A program made the position numbers and the translations under genes. From assembly GCF_003122365.1 (NCBI RefSeq), contig NZ_CP029254.1:3987001-4051000 (forward strand): 64,000 nucleotides of DNA, read 5' to 3'. Each line of letters opens with the position of its first letter. Position 1 is the stretch's first letter. Under the pieces are notes generated by a model. That model saw nothing but the letters and a program-made list of their open reading frames with translations. It was not told the origin of the DNA and did no database searches. The DNA comes from Streptomyces spongiicola (GTDB lineage: Bacteria > Actinomycetota > Actinomycetes > Streptomycetales > Streptomycetaceae). Positions 34,927-43,600 of the stretch are shown piece after piece.

Positions 34927-35508
34927 CCGAGCCCTTGCGCAGGCGGGTGGCCACGATCACCGGCGCGCAGGTGCCCGTCTTGACCGTGACGATCTGGAAG
35001 TGCAGGCCGCGCTGTTTGGTGTAGCCGAAGGAGGCGCCCTGATTGGCCGGGCCGTAGACCTGCTTGACCTTGGAGTCGATGTCGACGAACACCACCTCGT
35101 CCCGGTGGGGAGCAGGCCGGTGTGCGCGGCGAGATTGCACGTGAACGCCCGTGCTGCGGACTCCGGTTGGCGTGCGTGCCCCCAGGTGAACGCGCGCAGG
35201 AACGTGCCCAGCGTGGACGGGGCACGCGCCCCGCCGAGCAGGCGCGGCAGGCCACCGTGGCGCAGCACGTCCAGGTCATCGATGCTGTCCGCCCCGGCCA
35301 CCGTCCCGCCCACGATCGACATCGCCTTCGCGTCGGCTGCCGTCCCAGCCCCGTTCTTCGCACCGAGGAGCTTCACCTTCCGGGCGACCAGGGCGGGCAG
35401 GCCGCACCGCTCGGCCAGCCGGGTCGTGGGGAAGGGCCCGGCATGCGCGATCAGGTTGGGGTCGTCGAACACGGCGAACAGGGTCGCCAGGCTGTGGGAG
35501 ACCCTCAC
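34927..35508 (-). pseudogene. IS1380-family transposase, truncated and frameshifted
   Basis: GTG at 35508 starts MRVSHSLATLFAVFDDPNLI ... GTVAGADSIDDLDVLRHGGL ... APSTLGTFLRAFTWGHARQ, the IS1380 N-terminal half. Around 35105-35120 the frame shifts: DEVVFVDIDSKVKQVYGPAN with the catalytic DID and VIVATRLRKGSAG continue in another frame. At about 34927 the coding sequence ends at the junction with the IS3 fragment. The C-terminal half is missing, so the gene is dead. No gene is seen in 35509-35724. Confidence 0.8.
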
Positions 35509-35724
35509 GTCAGAGGTGCCTTGCCGATCGTGCGTGGTGGAAGCGTAGGAACTCCCATCATCGCAGGTCAGCGGGCACCTCTTCCTATTTCTCCAACCAC
35601 AGGCCGATCATCACGCGGTGGATCGAGGTTCAGCGCACCGACAAGGGGCGCCCGGATGGCCGGATCGAGCTATGCCGATTAGCAGGGAGTCGCAAGCCAT
35701 GGTTGGGCCCGGCATCGCAATGTG

Positions 35725-36117
35725 TCAGATCTTGATTACACGGATGCCAGGGCCGCACAGCATCAGGAGGTCCTCGGGGTCCGAGGCCAGGACGGTCACG
35801 GGGGAGGGGGAGGCCATCGCGGTGGAGGCGACGATCGCGTCAAGTGCGTATTCGTGGCCGTGCAGGCCGGCTGCGGCGAGGAGTTTGCTGGCGTGGCGGG
35901 CGATGGCTTCGGTGGGCGGGATGATGTTGACGCGCGAGACGGCGTAGTCGAAGCGGGCCTGGTTCGTCCTGGGGTCGCGGGCTTCGACGAGGGTGACGGA
36001 GCTGGTGATGACGCGGATGTCCTCGGCTTCGGCCGCGACCAGCCATTCGGTGAGTTCCGGTGTGCGGCGTACGAGTTTGGACAGGCCCTCACAGCCGAGG
36101 ACGAGGGTGCCGCTCAC
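35725..36117 (-). CDS. VapC-like PIN-domain toxin with a changed first acidic residue
   Basis: 130 residues from GTG at 36117, overlapping the antitoxin stop (GTGA). The PIN pattern is TSSVTLVEAR (Glu), HEYALDAIVASTA (Asp) and VLASDPEDLLML (Asp). The first Asp of the VapC nuclease, normally LVLDxEGL, is Gly here (LVLGCEGL; codon GGC). Loss of that residue usually destroys metal-dependent RNase activity, so the toxin may be inactive while the pair is kept. Closest layout is the actinobacterial VapC with an RHH antitoxin. Confidence 0.8.
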   Translation of the reverse strand: MSGTLVLGCEGLSKLVRRTPELTEWLVAAEAEDIRVITSSVTLVEARDPRTNQARFDYAVSRVNIIPPTEAIARHASKLLAAAGLHGHEYALDAIVASTAMASPSPVTVLASDPEDLLMLCGPGIRVIKI

Positions 36118-36392
36118 GCGGCGTCCGCCGAGTTGGCTGCGTCACCGCGCAGGATGGCCCGCTTGGCCTCGACCGCAGCCTGGTCGACAGATCCATGTTC
36201 GGCTTCAGCGTCCTCGATGAGTTCGCGCAGCCGGTCGCGCTCCAGCTGTCGCTGGATGAGGGCTTCGACGTAGGCGGACATGCCCCGCTTACCGGTACGC
36301 GCCTTGAGGGCCGCGATGGTGCCTTCGTGGAGGGAGACGGAGACCGGGCGGACGGGCCCTTCTCCAGGAGCGGGATCGGGGGTAGTGACCAT
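36114..36392 (-). CDS. VapB-like ribbon-helix-helix antitoxin
   Basis: 92 residues from ATG at 36392. The N-terminal 50 residues fit a ribbon-helix-helix fold (PVSVSLHEGTIAALKART ... MSAYVEALIQRQLERDR). The acidic, helical C-terminus (LRELIEDAEAEHGSVDQA) would neutralise the PIN toxin encoded next in overlap. An AT-rich palindrome directly upstream (36403-36419) is a good autoregulatory operator. Confidence 0.82.
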   Translation of the reverse strand: MVTTPDPAPGEGPVRPVSVSLHEGTIAALKARTGKRGMSAYVEALIQRQLERDRLRELIEDAEAEHGSVDQAAVEAKRAILRGDAANSADAA

Positions 36393-36402
36393 GGGGCCAC
36401 AT

Positions 36403-36419
36403 TAACAAAATTCTTGTTA
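36403..36419 (-). promoter_or_regulatory. palindromic operator of the toxin-antitoxin pair
   Basis: TAACAA (36403-36408) and TTGTTA (36414-36419) form an inverted repeat 11 bp upstream of the antitoxin start, in an AT-rich island within GC-rich DNA. Its place overlaps the expected promoter, as for ribbon-helix-helix autoregulators. Confidence 0.6.
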
Positions 36420-36496
36420 TTGGGTGGGGTGATTCTGCGACGGTGGGGCTTGGCTGGAGGCAGGTGGCGGATTGACTCGCGGGGTACAGATCTTCT

Positions 36497-36847
36497 GTGA
36501 TCACCAAGCGCGACGATGCGAGCCGTGGGCTGACGCGCGAGGAACTGCTCGCGCTGCCCGCGGCCGTGGACTTGGAGACGGCGAATCGTGCACTGTCTTT
36601 CAGCCGTACCAAGGGGTACGACCTGGCCAGGCGTGGCCGGTATCCGTGCACGGTCCTGCGTCTCGGCAACGCCTACCGGTTTGTCACCGCTGACCGGCTC
36701 AAGCTGCTCCACATTGACGTACCGGAGCCGGCTGGCGTCGACGAGACGGCGGCTGTCGCGCGAGGCGGAAGCAGGTGCCTTTCGTCGAGCTGTTGTTGCC
36801 GCTGTGCTCGTCTGCGTGAGGCGTGTGGGCGGGGAGACCACGGGTGA
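36497..36847 (+). CDS. excisionase-like helix-turn-helix protein near the right att site
   Basis: 116 residues from GTG at 36497 (MITKRDDASRGLTREELLAL). Residues 25-75 form an excisionase-type winged helix (DLETANRALSFSRTKGYDLA ... RGRYPCTVLRLGNAYRFVTA). The last 30 residues (SRCLSSSCCCRCARL) look out of frame, while the neighbouring frame gives better codons, so a frameshift near 36770 is likely. In AICEs this gene type is followed by int, but only 249 bp remain before the att copy and no recombinase motif is seen there. It is probably the leftover of the element that brought the island. Confidence 0.6.
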   Translation: MITKRDDASRGLTREELLALPAAVDLETANRALSFSRTKGYDLARRGRYPCTVLRLGNAYRFVTADRLKLLHIDVPEPAGVDETAAVARGGSRCLSSSCCCRCARLREACGRGDHG

Positions 36848-36943
36848 GGGTGATCGGTCTCGTGAGTGGGACCTCGACAAGCCGTGCGACCATGGTGTCG
36901 CCGCCGAGCTTGTAGGCCGGTTCATCGCCCTACCGAAAGGGGC

Positions 36944-36963
36944 GGGGAGCGCAAGGGGAGCGC
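36944..36963 (+). repeat. GGGGAGCGC pair left of the right att copy
   Basis: GGGGAGCGC at 36944-36952 and 36955-36963, an 11-bp period, 133 bp before the att core. An identical pair with the same period lies at 37215-37234 on the other side. Confidence 0.75.
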
Positions 36964-37095
36964 GGACGCCTGTGGACGGTGTAACACGGTGTACGAGCAG
37001 CGGGACCGTGATCAGTGTTCTGATCTGCGAAAACTGGATCTGATGCGATCACGGGGCACGACTCGTCACGATTCCTATCGGGCTCGCCATGCGTG

Positions 37096-37125
37096 GGTCT
37101 CGGGTTCGAATCCCGAAGGCGGCTC
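37096..37125 (+). repeat. right copy of the 30-bp att direct repeat
   Basis: Identical over 30 bp to 10181-10210. The six bases before it (GCGTGG vs GCGTAG region) are also nearly the same, but the rest of tRNA-Thr is missing, so this is an att site and not a tRNA gene. Confidence 0.93.
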
Positions 37126-37132
37126 CACTCAG

Positions 37133-37165
37133 GACCAGGTTGGATGCCCTCTGACCTGGTCTTTT
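37133..37165 (+). terminator. terminator after the right att copy
   Basis: GACCAGGT (37133-37140) pairs with ACCTGGTC (37154-37161), followed by TTTTGT. It is a diverged relative of the terminator after tRNA-Thr at 10216, presumably the original chromosomal one or one carried by an element. Confidence 0.8.
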
Positions 37166-37214
37166 GTATTGGATTGCTGATGGTCGGCCAGTTCTCGTGG
37201 TGTCTGGACGTCCA

Positions 37215-37234
37215 GGGGAGCGCGAGGGGAGCGC
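37215..37234 (+). repeat. GGGGAGCGC pair right of the att copy
   Basis: GGGGAGCGC at 37215-37223 and 37226-37234, 90 bp after the att core and outside the presumed island. Arm sites on both sides are what an undivided attP looks like. The remaining stretch to 37524 holds no gene. Confidence 0.75.
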
Positions 37235-37524
37235 GACGGTCGCCACACCCGTTCCACGCTCAGCCCAGGGGGCCCGGGGCTGCGCGGTGGCCTGCCTGCG
37301 TCCGGCAGGGCCGAGCCGCCCGAGCGGGGCCGGAGGAGGCCGCCCGGGATATCGGGGCCGCTGTCCGGGGCTGAGGCGGGAGCTGCGAGGGCGCGGAGTC
37401 TACCCGCGCCGGCGGAGACGGGAGGGGGGTTTCCCCTGCACGGTGTTCAGGCGGCAGACTGGGGGTCAGGTCCGGCAGTGTCCCGCCGGTCCGCTCCCGC
37501 CGTAAGAGGAAGCCGCCGACGCCC

Positions 37525-39096
37525 GTGAGTGACCATTCCCTGGCCCGGTCGCAGGCCGCGCCGGCCGTCGCCGTCCCCGCGGATCCCGAGGAAGAGGGAG
37601 CTTTCGGGATCGACGCCTTCACCCTCGACGACCGGCTGCGGCTCTTCCACTTCGCCGCCGCCGACAAACGCCACGACTACCTGTGGGTGCTGCGCGCCTT
37701 CGAGAGAGGTCGGGCCAACTACCAGGTGCTGCTGCACGCGTCGGAAGTGTCCGGGCTCCTTCGCCAGATGGCCGGGGAGTACGCCGGTGCGGCGGCCGTG
37801 GGCGACGTACAGCCGCTGCTCGACGCACTCGCCGAGTGGCGTGTGCTCGACCGCAGTTACGACGGGACGCGGGCCGCGAACCTGGCGGAGTACCGCAACC
37901 GGCACTACGTGTATCAGTTCACCCAGGCCGGTTACCGCGCGTACCGGGCGGTGGAGGACGTGCTCGGCGCCACCCTGGAGGACGCGCAGCTGTCGCGTCT
38001 GGTCTTCCCGGACATCCTCGCCGACCTGACCGCGCTGGCCGAGGCGAACGCCGCGGGCGACGCCGAGGAGGTCTACCGCAAGCTGGGCCGCCTGGACTCC
38101 GTGCTGAACGAGATGGCGCAGCGTGCCGCCCGCTTCTATCTGATGCTCGGCGACCTGGCGCGCACCAACGACACCCGGCCCGAGGTGTTTCTCGCGCACA
38201 AGGACGCGCTGCTCGCGCACATGCGGGAGTTCACCGCCGAGCTCGGGCGTTACGCCCCGTTGCTCGCCGAGGCGGTGGAGAAGGCCGCCGCGAGCGGTGT
38301 GGACCGGATGGTCGAGTACGCCGCGGAGGCCGACGAGCGGCTCTTCCGGACCCCGGCAGCCCGTCTGGACGACTGGCGGCAGCGGTGGGGCGGCATCGTG
38401 CACTGGTTCGGGGAGCGTGAGCACAGCGAGGCCGAGCGGCTGCAGGACGCCACGGTCACCGCGATCCGTTCCGTCCTTGCGCTGCTGCGCCGGGTGACCG
38501 AAGCGCGTCGCGGCGGGGTCAGCCGGGAGAGCCAGCTGCGCCACCTGGCCCAGTGGTTCACCTCGTGCGTCAGCGACGACGACGCGCATGCCTTGTTCCA
38601 GGCGGTGTTCGGGCTCGGCGCACCCCGGCACATCGCCGTCCCCTATCCGGACCCCGAGCTGATTCCCGGCCGTACCTCGTGGTGGGAGGCCGAGCCGGTG
38701 GAACTGGCCCGGACCCTGGTGCAGTCGGGCCGCACCCCTGCCCTCAGGGGCCCGGGCCGCATCGAGCGCAACGACGCGGAGCGGGCCCGGCTGCGGGCCG
38801 AGCAGGTCAGGGAGCAGTCCGAGCGCCGGGGCGCGGCCGCCGCCCTGGCCCGCGACGGCGCCTACAGCAGGGTCCTGGACGAGGCCGAGACCCGCGCCCT
38901 GCTCTCCCTGATGGACGTGGCGCTGGCCGCACGGGTGCCGGTCACCCGGGGCGTGCCGGGCCCCACCGCCTCCGGATCCGCGCACGGCGTGCGTCTCGCT
39001 CTCGTTCCGACGGGGCCCGGTGAGGCGTTCACCACGGTACGGACCGTGCGCGGGGACCTGCATCTGGACGGGCTGCGCCTGGAGGTCACCCGATGA
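37525..39096 (+). CDS. jetA: Wadjet type II subunit JetA (DUF2397)
   Basis: A 523-residue protein of the TIGR02677/DUF2397 family, starting at GTG with GAGGAAG upstream. Family features are the opening FTLDDRLRLFHFAAADKRHD, LRAFERGRANYQVLLHASEV, the helical middle DLTALAEANAAGDAEEVYRK, and the LRHLAQWFTSCVSDDDAHAL region. JetA is the kleisin-like subunit bridging the SMC heads. Wadjet recognises and cuts small circular DNA, so it limits plasmids. The stop overlaps the next start (ATGA). The gene is complete. Confidence 0.93.
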   Translation: MSDHSLARSQAAPAVAVPADPEEEGAFGIDAFTLDDRLRLFHFAAADKRHDYLWVLRAFERGRANYQVLLHASEVSGLLRQMAGEYAGAAAVGDVQPLLDALAEWRVLDRSYDGTRAANLAEYRNRHYVYQFTQAGYRAYRAVEDVLGATLEDAQLSRLVFPDILADLTALAEANAAGDAEEVYRKLGRLDSVLNEMAQRAARFYLMLGDLARTNDTRPEVFLAHKDALLAHMREFTAELGRYAPLLAEAVEKAAASGVDRMVEYAAEADERLFRTPAARLDDWRQRWGGIVHWFGEREHSEAERLQDATVTAIRSVLALLRRVTEARRGGVSRESQLRHLAQWFTSCVSDDDAHALFQAVFGLGAPRHIAVPYPDPELIPGRTSWWEAEPVELARTLVQSGRTPALRGPGRIERNDAERARLRAEQVREQSERRGAAAALARDGAYSRVLDEAETRALLSLMDVALAARVPVTRGVPGPTASGSAHGVRLALVPTGPGEAFTTVRTVRGDLHLDGLRLEVTR

Positions 39097-40601
39097 GCAC
39101 CCGCGTGGCCGAGAACGTGTCGGCCCTGGAGCTGGCCGACTACCAGAAGGCCGTACGGCTGGTCCTGCGGCATCCGCTGATCACGCCGGTGTACCCGGAC
39201 AGCGGCGCGCTGACGACGGTGCGGCGCTGGGCCGAGCAGCTGCGTACCGACCTGATGGACGTACTCGGATACCGGCTGGTCACCACCGCCGACACTGCCC
39301 GCCTCCAGCGCGCCCAGGACCGGCTCGATGCCACCCGGCCCGCGCTCAGCCGTGCGGGCCGCCCCTTCGACCGCCGCCGCTACGCCTACCTCGCCCTCAC
39401 CCTGGCCGCCCTGGGCAGGCACGGAGCCCAGGTCGCGCTCGGTGAACTCGCCGATGCCGTCGCCGCCGACGCGGCCCGCATCGACGGGCTGGGCCTGGAC
39501 ACCGCCCGCAAGCACGACCGGGACGCCTTCGTCGACGCCGTCGGCTGGCTCACCGAACGCGGTGCGCTGCGGCTGGCCGACGGCTCGGCCGCCTCCTGGG
39601 CCTCCGATCCGGAGCGGGCCGAGGCCCTCTACGACGTCGACCGTGAGGTGCTCACCGCCGTCCATCAGCCCACCCGCGTCCTGCAGCACGTCACCTCGGT
39701 GACCGGACTCCTGGATTCGGCGGGCGCCCGGAGCCTGTCCGAGGGGCGCCGGGCCCAGCGGCTCACCGCCGCCCGGCGGGCCAGGCGCCTGGTCCTGGAG
39801 AACCCGGTCGCCTACTACGCCGACGCCGACCCCGAGCTGACCGGACAGCTGCGCGCCCCCGCGCTCGCCGAGGACCTCACCCGCCTCACCGGTCTGAGCG
39901 TCGAGCGGCGCGCGGAGGGCATCGCCCTGGTGGACACCTCGGGGCGCCTGTCCGACCTGCGGTTCCCCGGCGGTGGCACCGTCGCCCAGGCCGCCCTGCT
40001 GCTCGGTGCGCGGATCAGCGAAGCGGCGGCGCGCACCGGGCGGCACGCACCCGAGCTGCTGCCCGCGCCGACCGCCGCCGAACGCCTCGCGGACCGGGCC
40101 GGCCGTATCGACCTGGCCCTCCCGGCACACGGTGTGTTCGGGGAGATCGCGACAGACGCGGACGTGCAGGCGGCTCACGGCGGACCGGACGAAGACGCGG
40201 CGGATCGCGGGCCGGACGCGGAGAACGGCTCCGCCCCGGAGGCCCGCCACCCGTTCGTCACCGCCTCCTGGCTGCGCGCCCGGACGAGGGAGATCACCGA
40301 GAGGTACGGGACCGGGTTCGCCGCAGACCTGCGCGGCGACCCCGACCGGCTCCTAGACCGGGCGCTGGACCTGCTGGCCGCCATGGCGCTCGTCGTACGG
40401 GTGGAGGGCGGCGTCCTCGCCCTGCCGCTCCTGGCCCGCTATCGCGGGGTGACGGCCGAGGTCAGGACCCGTACCCGGGTACGTACCACCGCCCCGGAGG
40501 CGGATGACGCGCCCGCCCGGGCAGCCGGGGCCGCTTCCTCGGACGCCCTGTTCCCCGCGCCCCGCGCGCGCACCGCCGACGATGTGAAGGACCCCGCCTA
40601 A
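39093..40601 (+). CDS. jetB: Wadjet type II subunit JetB (DUF2398)
   Basis: A 502-residue TIGR02678/DUF2398 protein. The N-terminal part, DYQKAVRLVLRHPLITPVYP and LGYRLVTTADTARLQRA, is typical; RPFDRRRYAYLALTLAALGR follows. A winged-helix region lies in the middle and a C-terminal part includes FVTASWLRARTREITERYGT. JetB is the MukE-like (KITE) partner of JetA and JetC. The acidic insert DEDAADRGPDAEN (about 365-380) is low-complexity. Coupled by ATGA to jetA and directly abutting jetC (TAA then GTG). Confidence 0.92.
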   Translation: MSTRVAENVSALELADYQKAVRLVLRHPLITPVYPDSGALTTVRRWAEQLRTDLMDVLGYRLVTTADTARLQRAQDRLDATRPALSRAGRPFDRRRYAYLALTLAALGRHGAQVALGELADAVAADAARIDGLGLDTARKHDRDAFVDAVGWLTERGALRLADGSAASWASDPERAEALYDVDREVLTAVHQPTRVLQHVTSVTGLLDSAGARSLSEGRRAQRLTAARRARRLVLENPVAYYADADPELTGQLRAPALAEDLTRLTGLSVERRAEGIALVDTSGRLSDLRFPGGGTVAQAALLLGARISEAAARTGRHAPELLPAPTAAERLADRAGRIDLALPAHGVFGEIATDADVQAAHGGPDEDAADRGPDAENGSAPEARHPFVTASWLRARTREITERYGTGFAADLRGDPDRLLDRALDLLAAMALVVRVEGGVLALPLLARYRGVTAEVRTRTRVRTTAPEADDAPARAAGAASSDALFPAPRARTADDVKDPA

Positions 40602-43600
40602 GTGAGCACGACCGCCACCGACCCCAAGACCCGGTTCGTGCCCACCCGCGCCGGGATCGTCAACCTGTGGGACTACCGGGACGAGGAGTTCTCCTTCGCC
40701 GGAGGCTGGCTGGTGCTGCGCGGCCCCAACGGCTCGGGCAAGACCAAGGCCCTGGAGGTGCTGTTCCCGTTCGTCCTGGACGGCCGCATCGACCCCAAGC
40801 GGCTCAACCCGTTCGCCGCCGAGGACCGCACCATGAAGTCCAACCTGCTCTTCCGCGGGCAGGAGGGCGCGCTCGGCTACGTATGGATCGAGTTCACCCA
40901 CCGCACCACCGGGCAGGCGGTCACCTGTGGCATCGGCCTGCACGCCCAGAAGCACCGGGACACCCCCGCCCGCTGGCACTTCGTCGCCGACGGCCGTGTG
41001 GGAGAGGACTTCTCGCTGCTCACCGATGACGACCGGCCGCTGACGAAGAAGCAACTGGCCGCCGAACTCGCCCCGCTCGGAGCCGAGCCGATCGCCTCGG
41101 CCACCGACTACCGGGCCGCCGTCGACCAGCGGCTCTTCGGCCTCGGCCGGGAGCGCTACGAACAGCTGCTCACCCTCATCCTCACGCTGCGCCGCCCTCA
41201 GCTGGCCAAGAACCTCGACCCGGCGAAACTCTCCGACACCCTCACCGAGGGCCTTCGCCCGCTGGACGAGGACCTGATCGGTGAGGCCGCCCGCTCCTTC
41301 GACGACATGGAGTCCGTGCAGCGCACCCTGGAGGGCCTGGTCGCCGCCGACGAGGCCACCCGGTCCTTCCTCGCCGCCTACTCGACCTACCTGCGGGTCA
41401 ACGCCCGCGTCGCCGCCGGCAGGCTCAGCGCGCGACGGGAGGAGAGCGAGCAGCGCGAGCGCGCCCACGCCGCGGCGGAAGCGGAGCTCGACCGGGCCCG
41501 CGACCGGCGGGAGACGGCCGGAGCAGGGGCCGACGAGACCGAAGCGGCGCTCGCCGCGCTGCGTGCCCGCCTGGAGCAGCTGCGCTCCTCCGCCGCCTAT
41601 CAGGCCGTCGAGCAACTCGCCGATCTGGAACGCCTGGTGCGCACCTGTGAGCAGGCCGCCCGGCAGGCAGGCGACGAACACCGGCGCCGTACCGCCGCGA
41701 CCGGCCGGGCCCGCGCCGAGGCCGGGCACGCCGCCGGTCTCGCCGCCGAACTCGCCACCGCCGTCAGCGCCTCGGCCGCCGCCCTCGCCGACCACGCCCA
41801 CCGCGCCGGCATCCACTGGAGCGCCGCCGACGCGGACCCCGCGACCCTCGACGAACGTGCCTCGGCCCGTGCCGCCGCCCGCCACGAAGGAGTACGGGCG
41901 GTACGGGCCGCGGCGGCGCACCTGCGGGACGCCGAGCGGACCCGTCAGGCGGCCCGCGCCGCACAGGAACGTGCCCGGGAAGCGGTCCGCGGCGCCGAGC
42001 ACGAGGAGCGGACGGCGCACGCCGCTCTCACCGCCGCGCACCGGCGTGTGCGGGAGGAACTTGAGGGGTGGACCGCCAAGTACGGCGAACTGCTGCCCGC
42101 GGACACCGCCGGCCGCCTGGCCGCGGCCCTCGACGCGGCCGCCGAGGCGGACAGCACCGGGGCTTCGGCCCCCGGGCTCACCGACCTGTTCGCCGAGGCC
42201 ACCACCCCCGCCGTCCAGGACCTGCGCGACCGGCTGGCCGCCCTGCGCACCGAGAGGGACGCGCTGCTCTCCCGCCGGGCCGAGACCGAGGCCGAGCGGA
42301 CACGGATCGCCGCCGAACACGACGACGCCCCGCCCGCCGCCCGCGGCCGAACCGCACCGCGCGAGGAGTCCGAGGAGACATCGGCCGTGCCCCTGTGGCG
42401 CCTGGTCGACTTCGCCGACCACCTCGACGACGCGGGGCGCGCGGGCGTCGAAGCGGCCCTGGAGGCGTCCGGCATCCTCGACGCGCTCGTCACCGCCGAG
42501 GACCAGCCCGTGACCGCCACCGCCGGCGACGGATACCTGCGCGCCACCGCCCCAGTCGACGGGCCCAGCCTCGCTGACCTGCTGCGTCCCGAGACCGGTA
42601 CCGCCATTCCGTCCGCGAGGATCACCGCCGTACTCAGGTCGGTCGCCGTCGCCGACGCGGTGGGCGATTCCCACGCAGCCACCGCCGTCTGCCCGGACGG
42701 CCGCTATGCTGCCGGGATCCTCGTCGGCGCCCACACCAAACGGCACGCGGAGTACGTCGGCGCCACCGCCCGCGAGCGCCGCCGCGCCGCCCGCATCGCC
42801 GCCTGCGACGCTCTCCTGGCCGAACTCGGCGCCCAGCTCGACGAGACGGCGCGAGCCGAGGCCGGCTGCGCGCAGGCCCTCGAGGAGTACGACACCGCCC
42901 GCGCCGCCCTTCCCCGTACCGCCGTCCTCACCCCGCACCTGCGCGCCCTGGACCGGGCGGTCGCCGCCCTGCGCGCCACCCGCGAGGCGGAAGACGCCGC
43001 CCAGTCGGTCTACGACGAGGCGCAGGCGGCCTGCGCGGTCGCCGAACGCGCCCTGCGCCGGGCGGAGTCGGAGCACGGAGTCACCGCCGTCGGTGCGGAC
43101 GGCACCGAGTCCGCGACCCGTTCCTTCGAGCAGACGGCGGCCGAACTGGCCACCCGGAGGCGCGAGCACGCCCGGCAGAACGAGACGGCCGCCTCGGCCG
43201 CGGGCCGACTCACCGCGACCGCCGAGGACGAGGAGAGGGCCGCCGAAGCCGAACAGGCGGCCCGCCGCCGCCATGCCGAGGAGGACGCCGGACTCCAGGC
43301 CCTGCGCGAGGCCGTCGGCGCCGAGGCCCGGCAGGTCATGGCCCGTGTCGAGGAGACCGAGAACAGCCTGGAGGCAACCGCGCGCGAGGCGGAGGCGGCC
43401 CGCAGGGCCAGGGACGAGGCGATCGGGCACCTGGCCGCCGCCGACGCCCGGCGCACCGCCGCCGCCGACGCCCTGCGGGTCGCCGTCGCCGAGGAGCAGG
43501 ACACCGCCCGCGGCCTCGCCCCGTACGCGGCCCGCGAACTCCTCGACATCCTGCGCTGCCCGCCGGGTCTTGCCTGGCCCGCCCAGGAGGCCGACTGGAC

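Noticed and set aside
37096..37125. A second tRNA-Thr gene
   Set aside because: Only the T-arm and acceptor 3' strand match; the sequence to the left does not fold as a tRNA.
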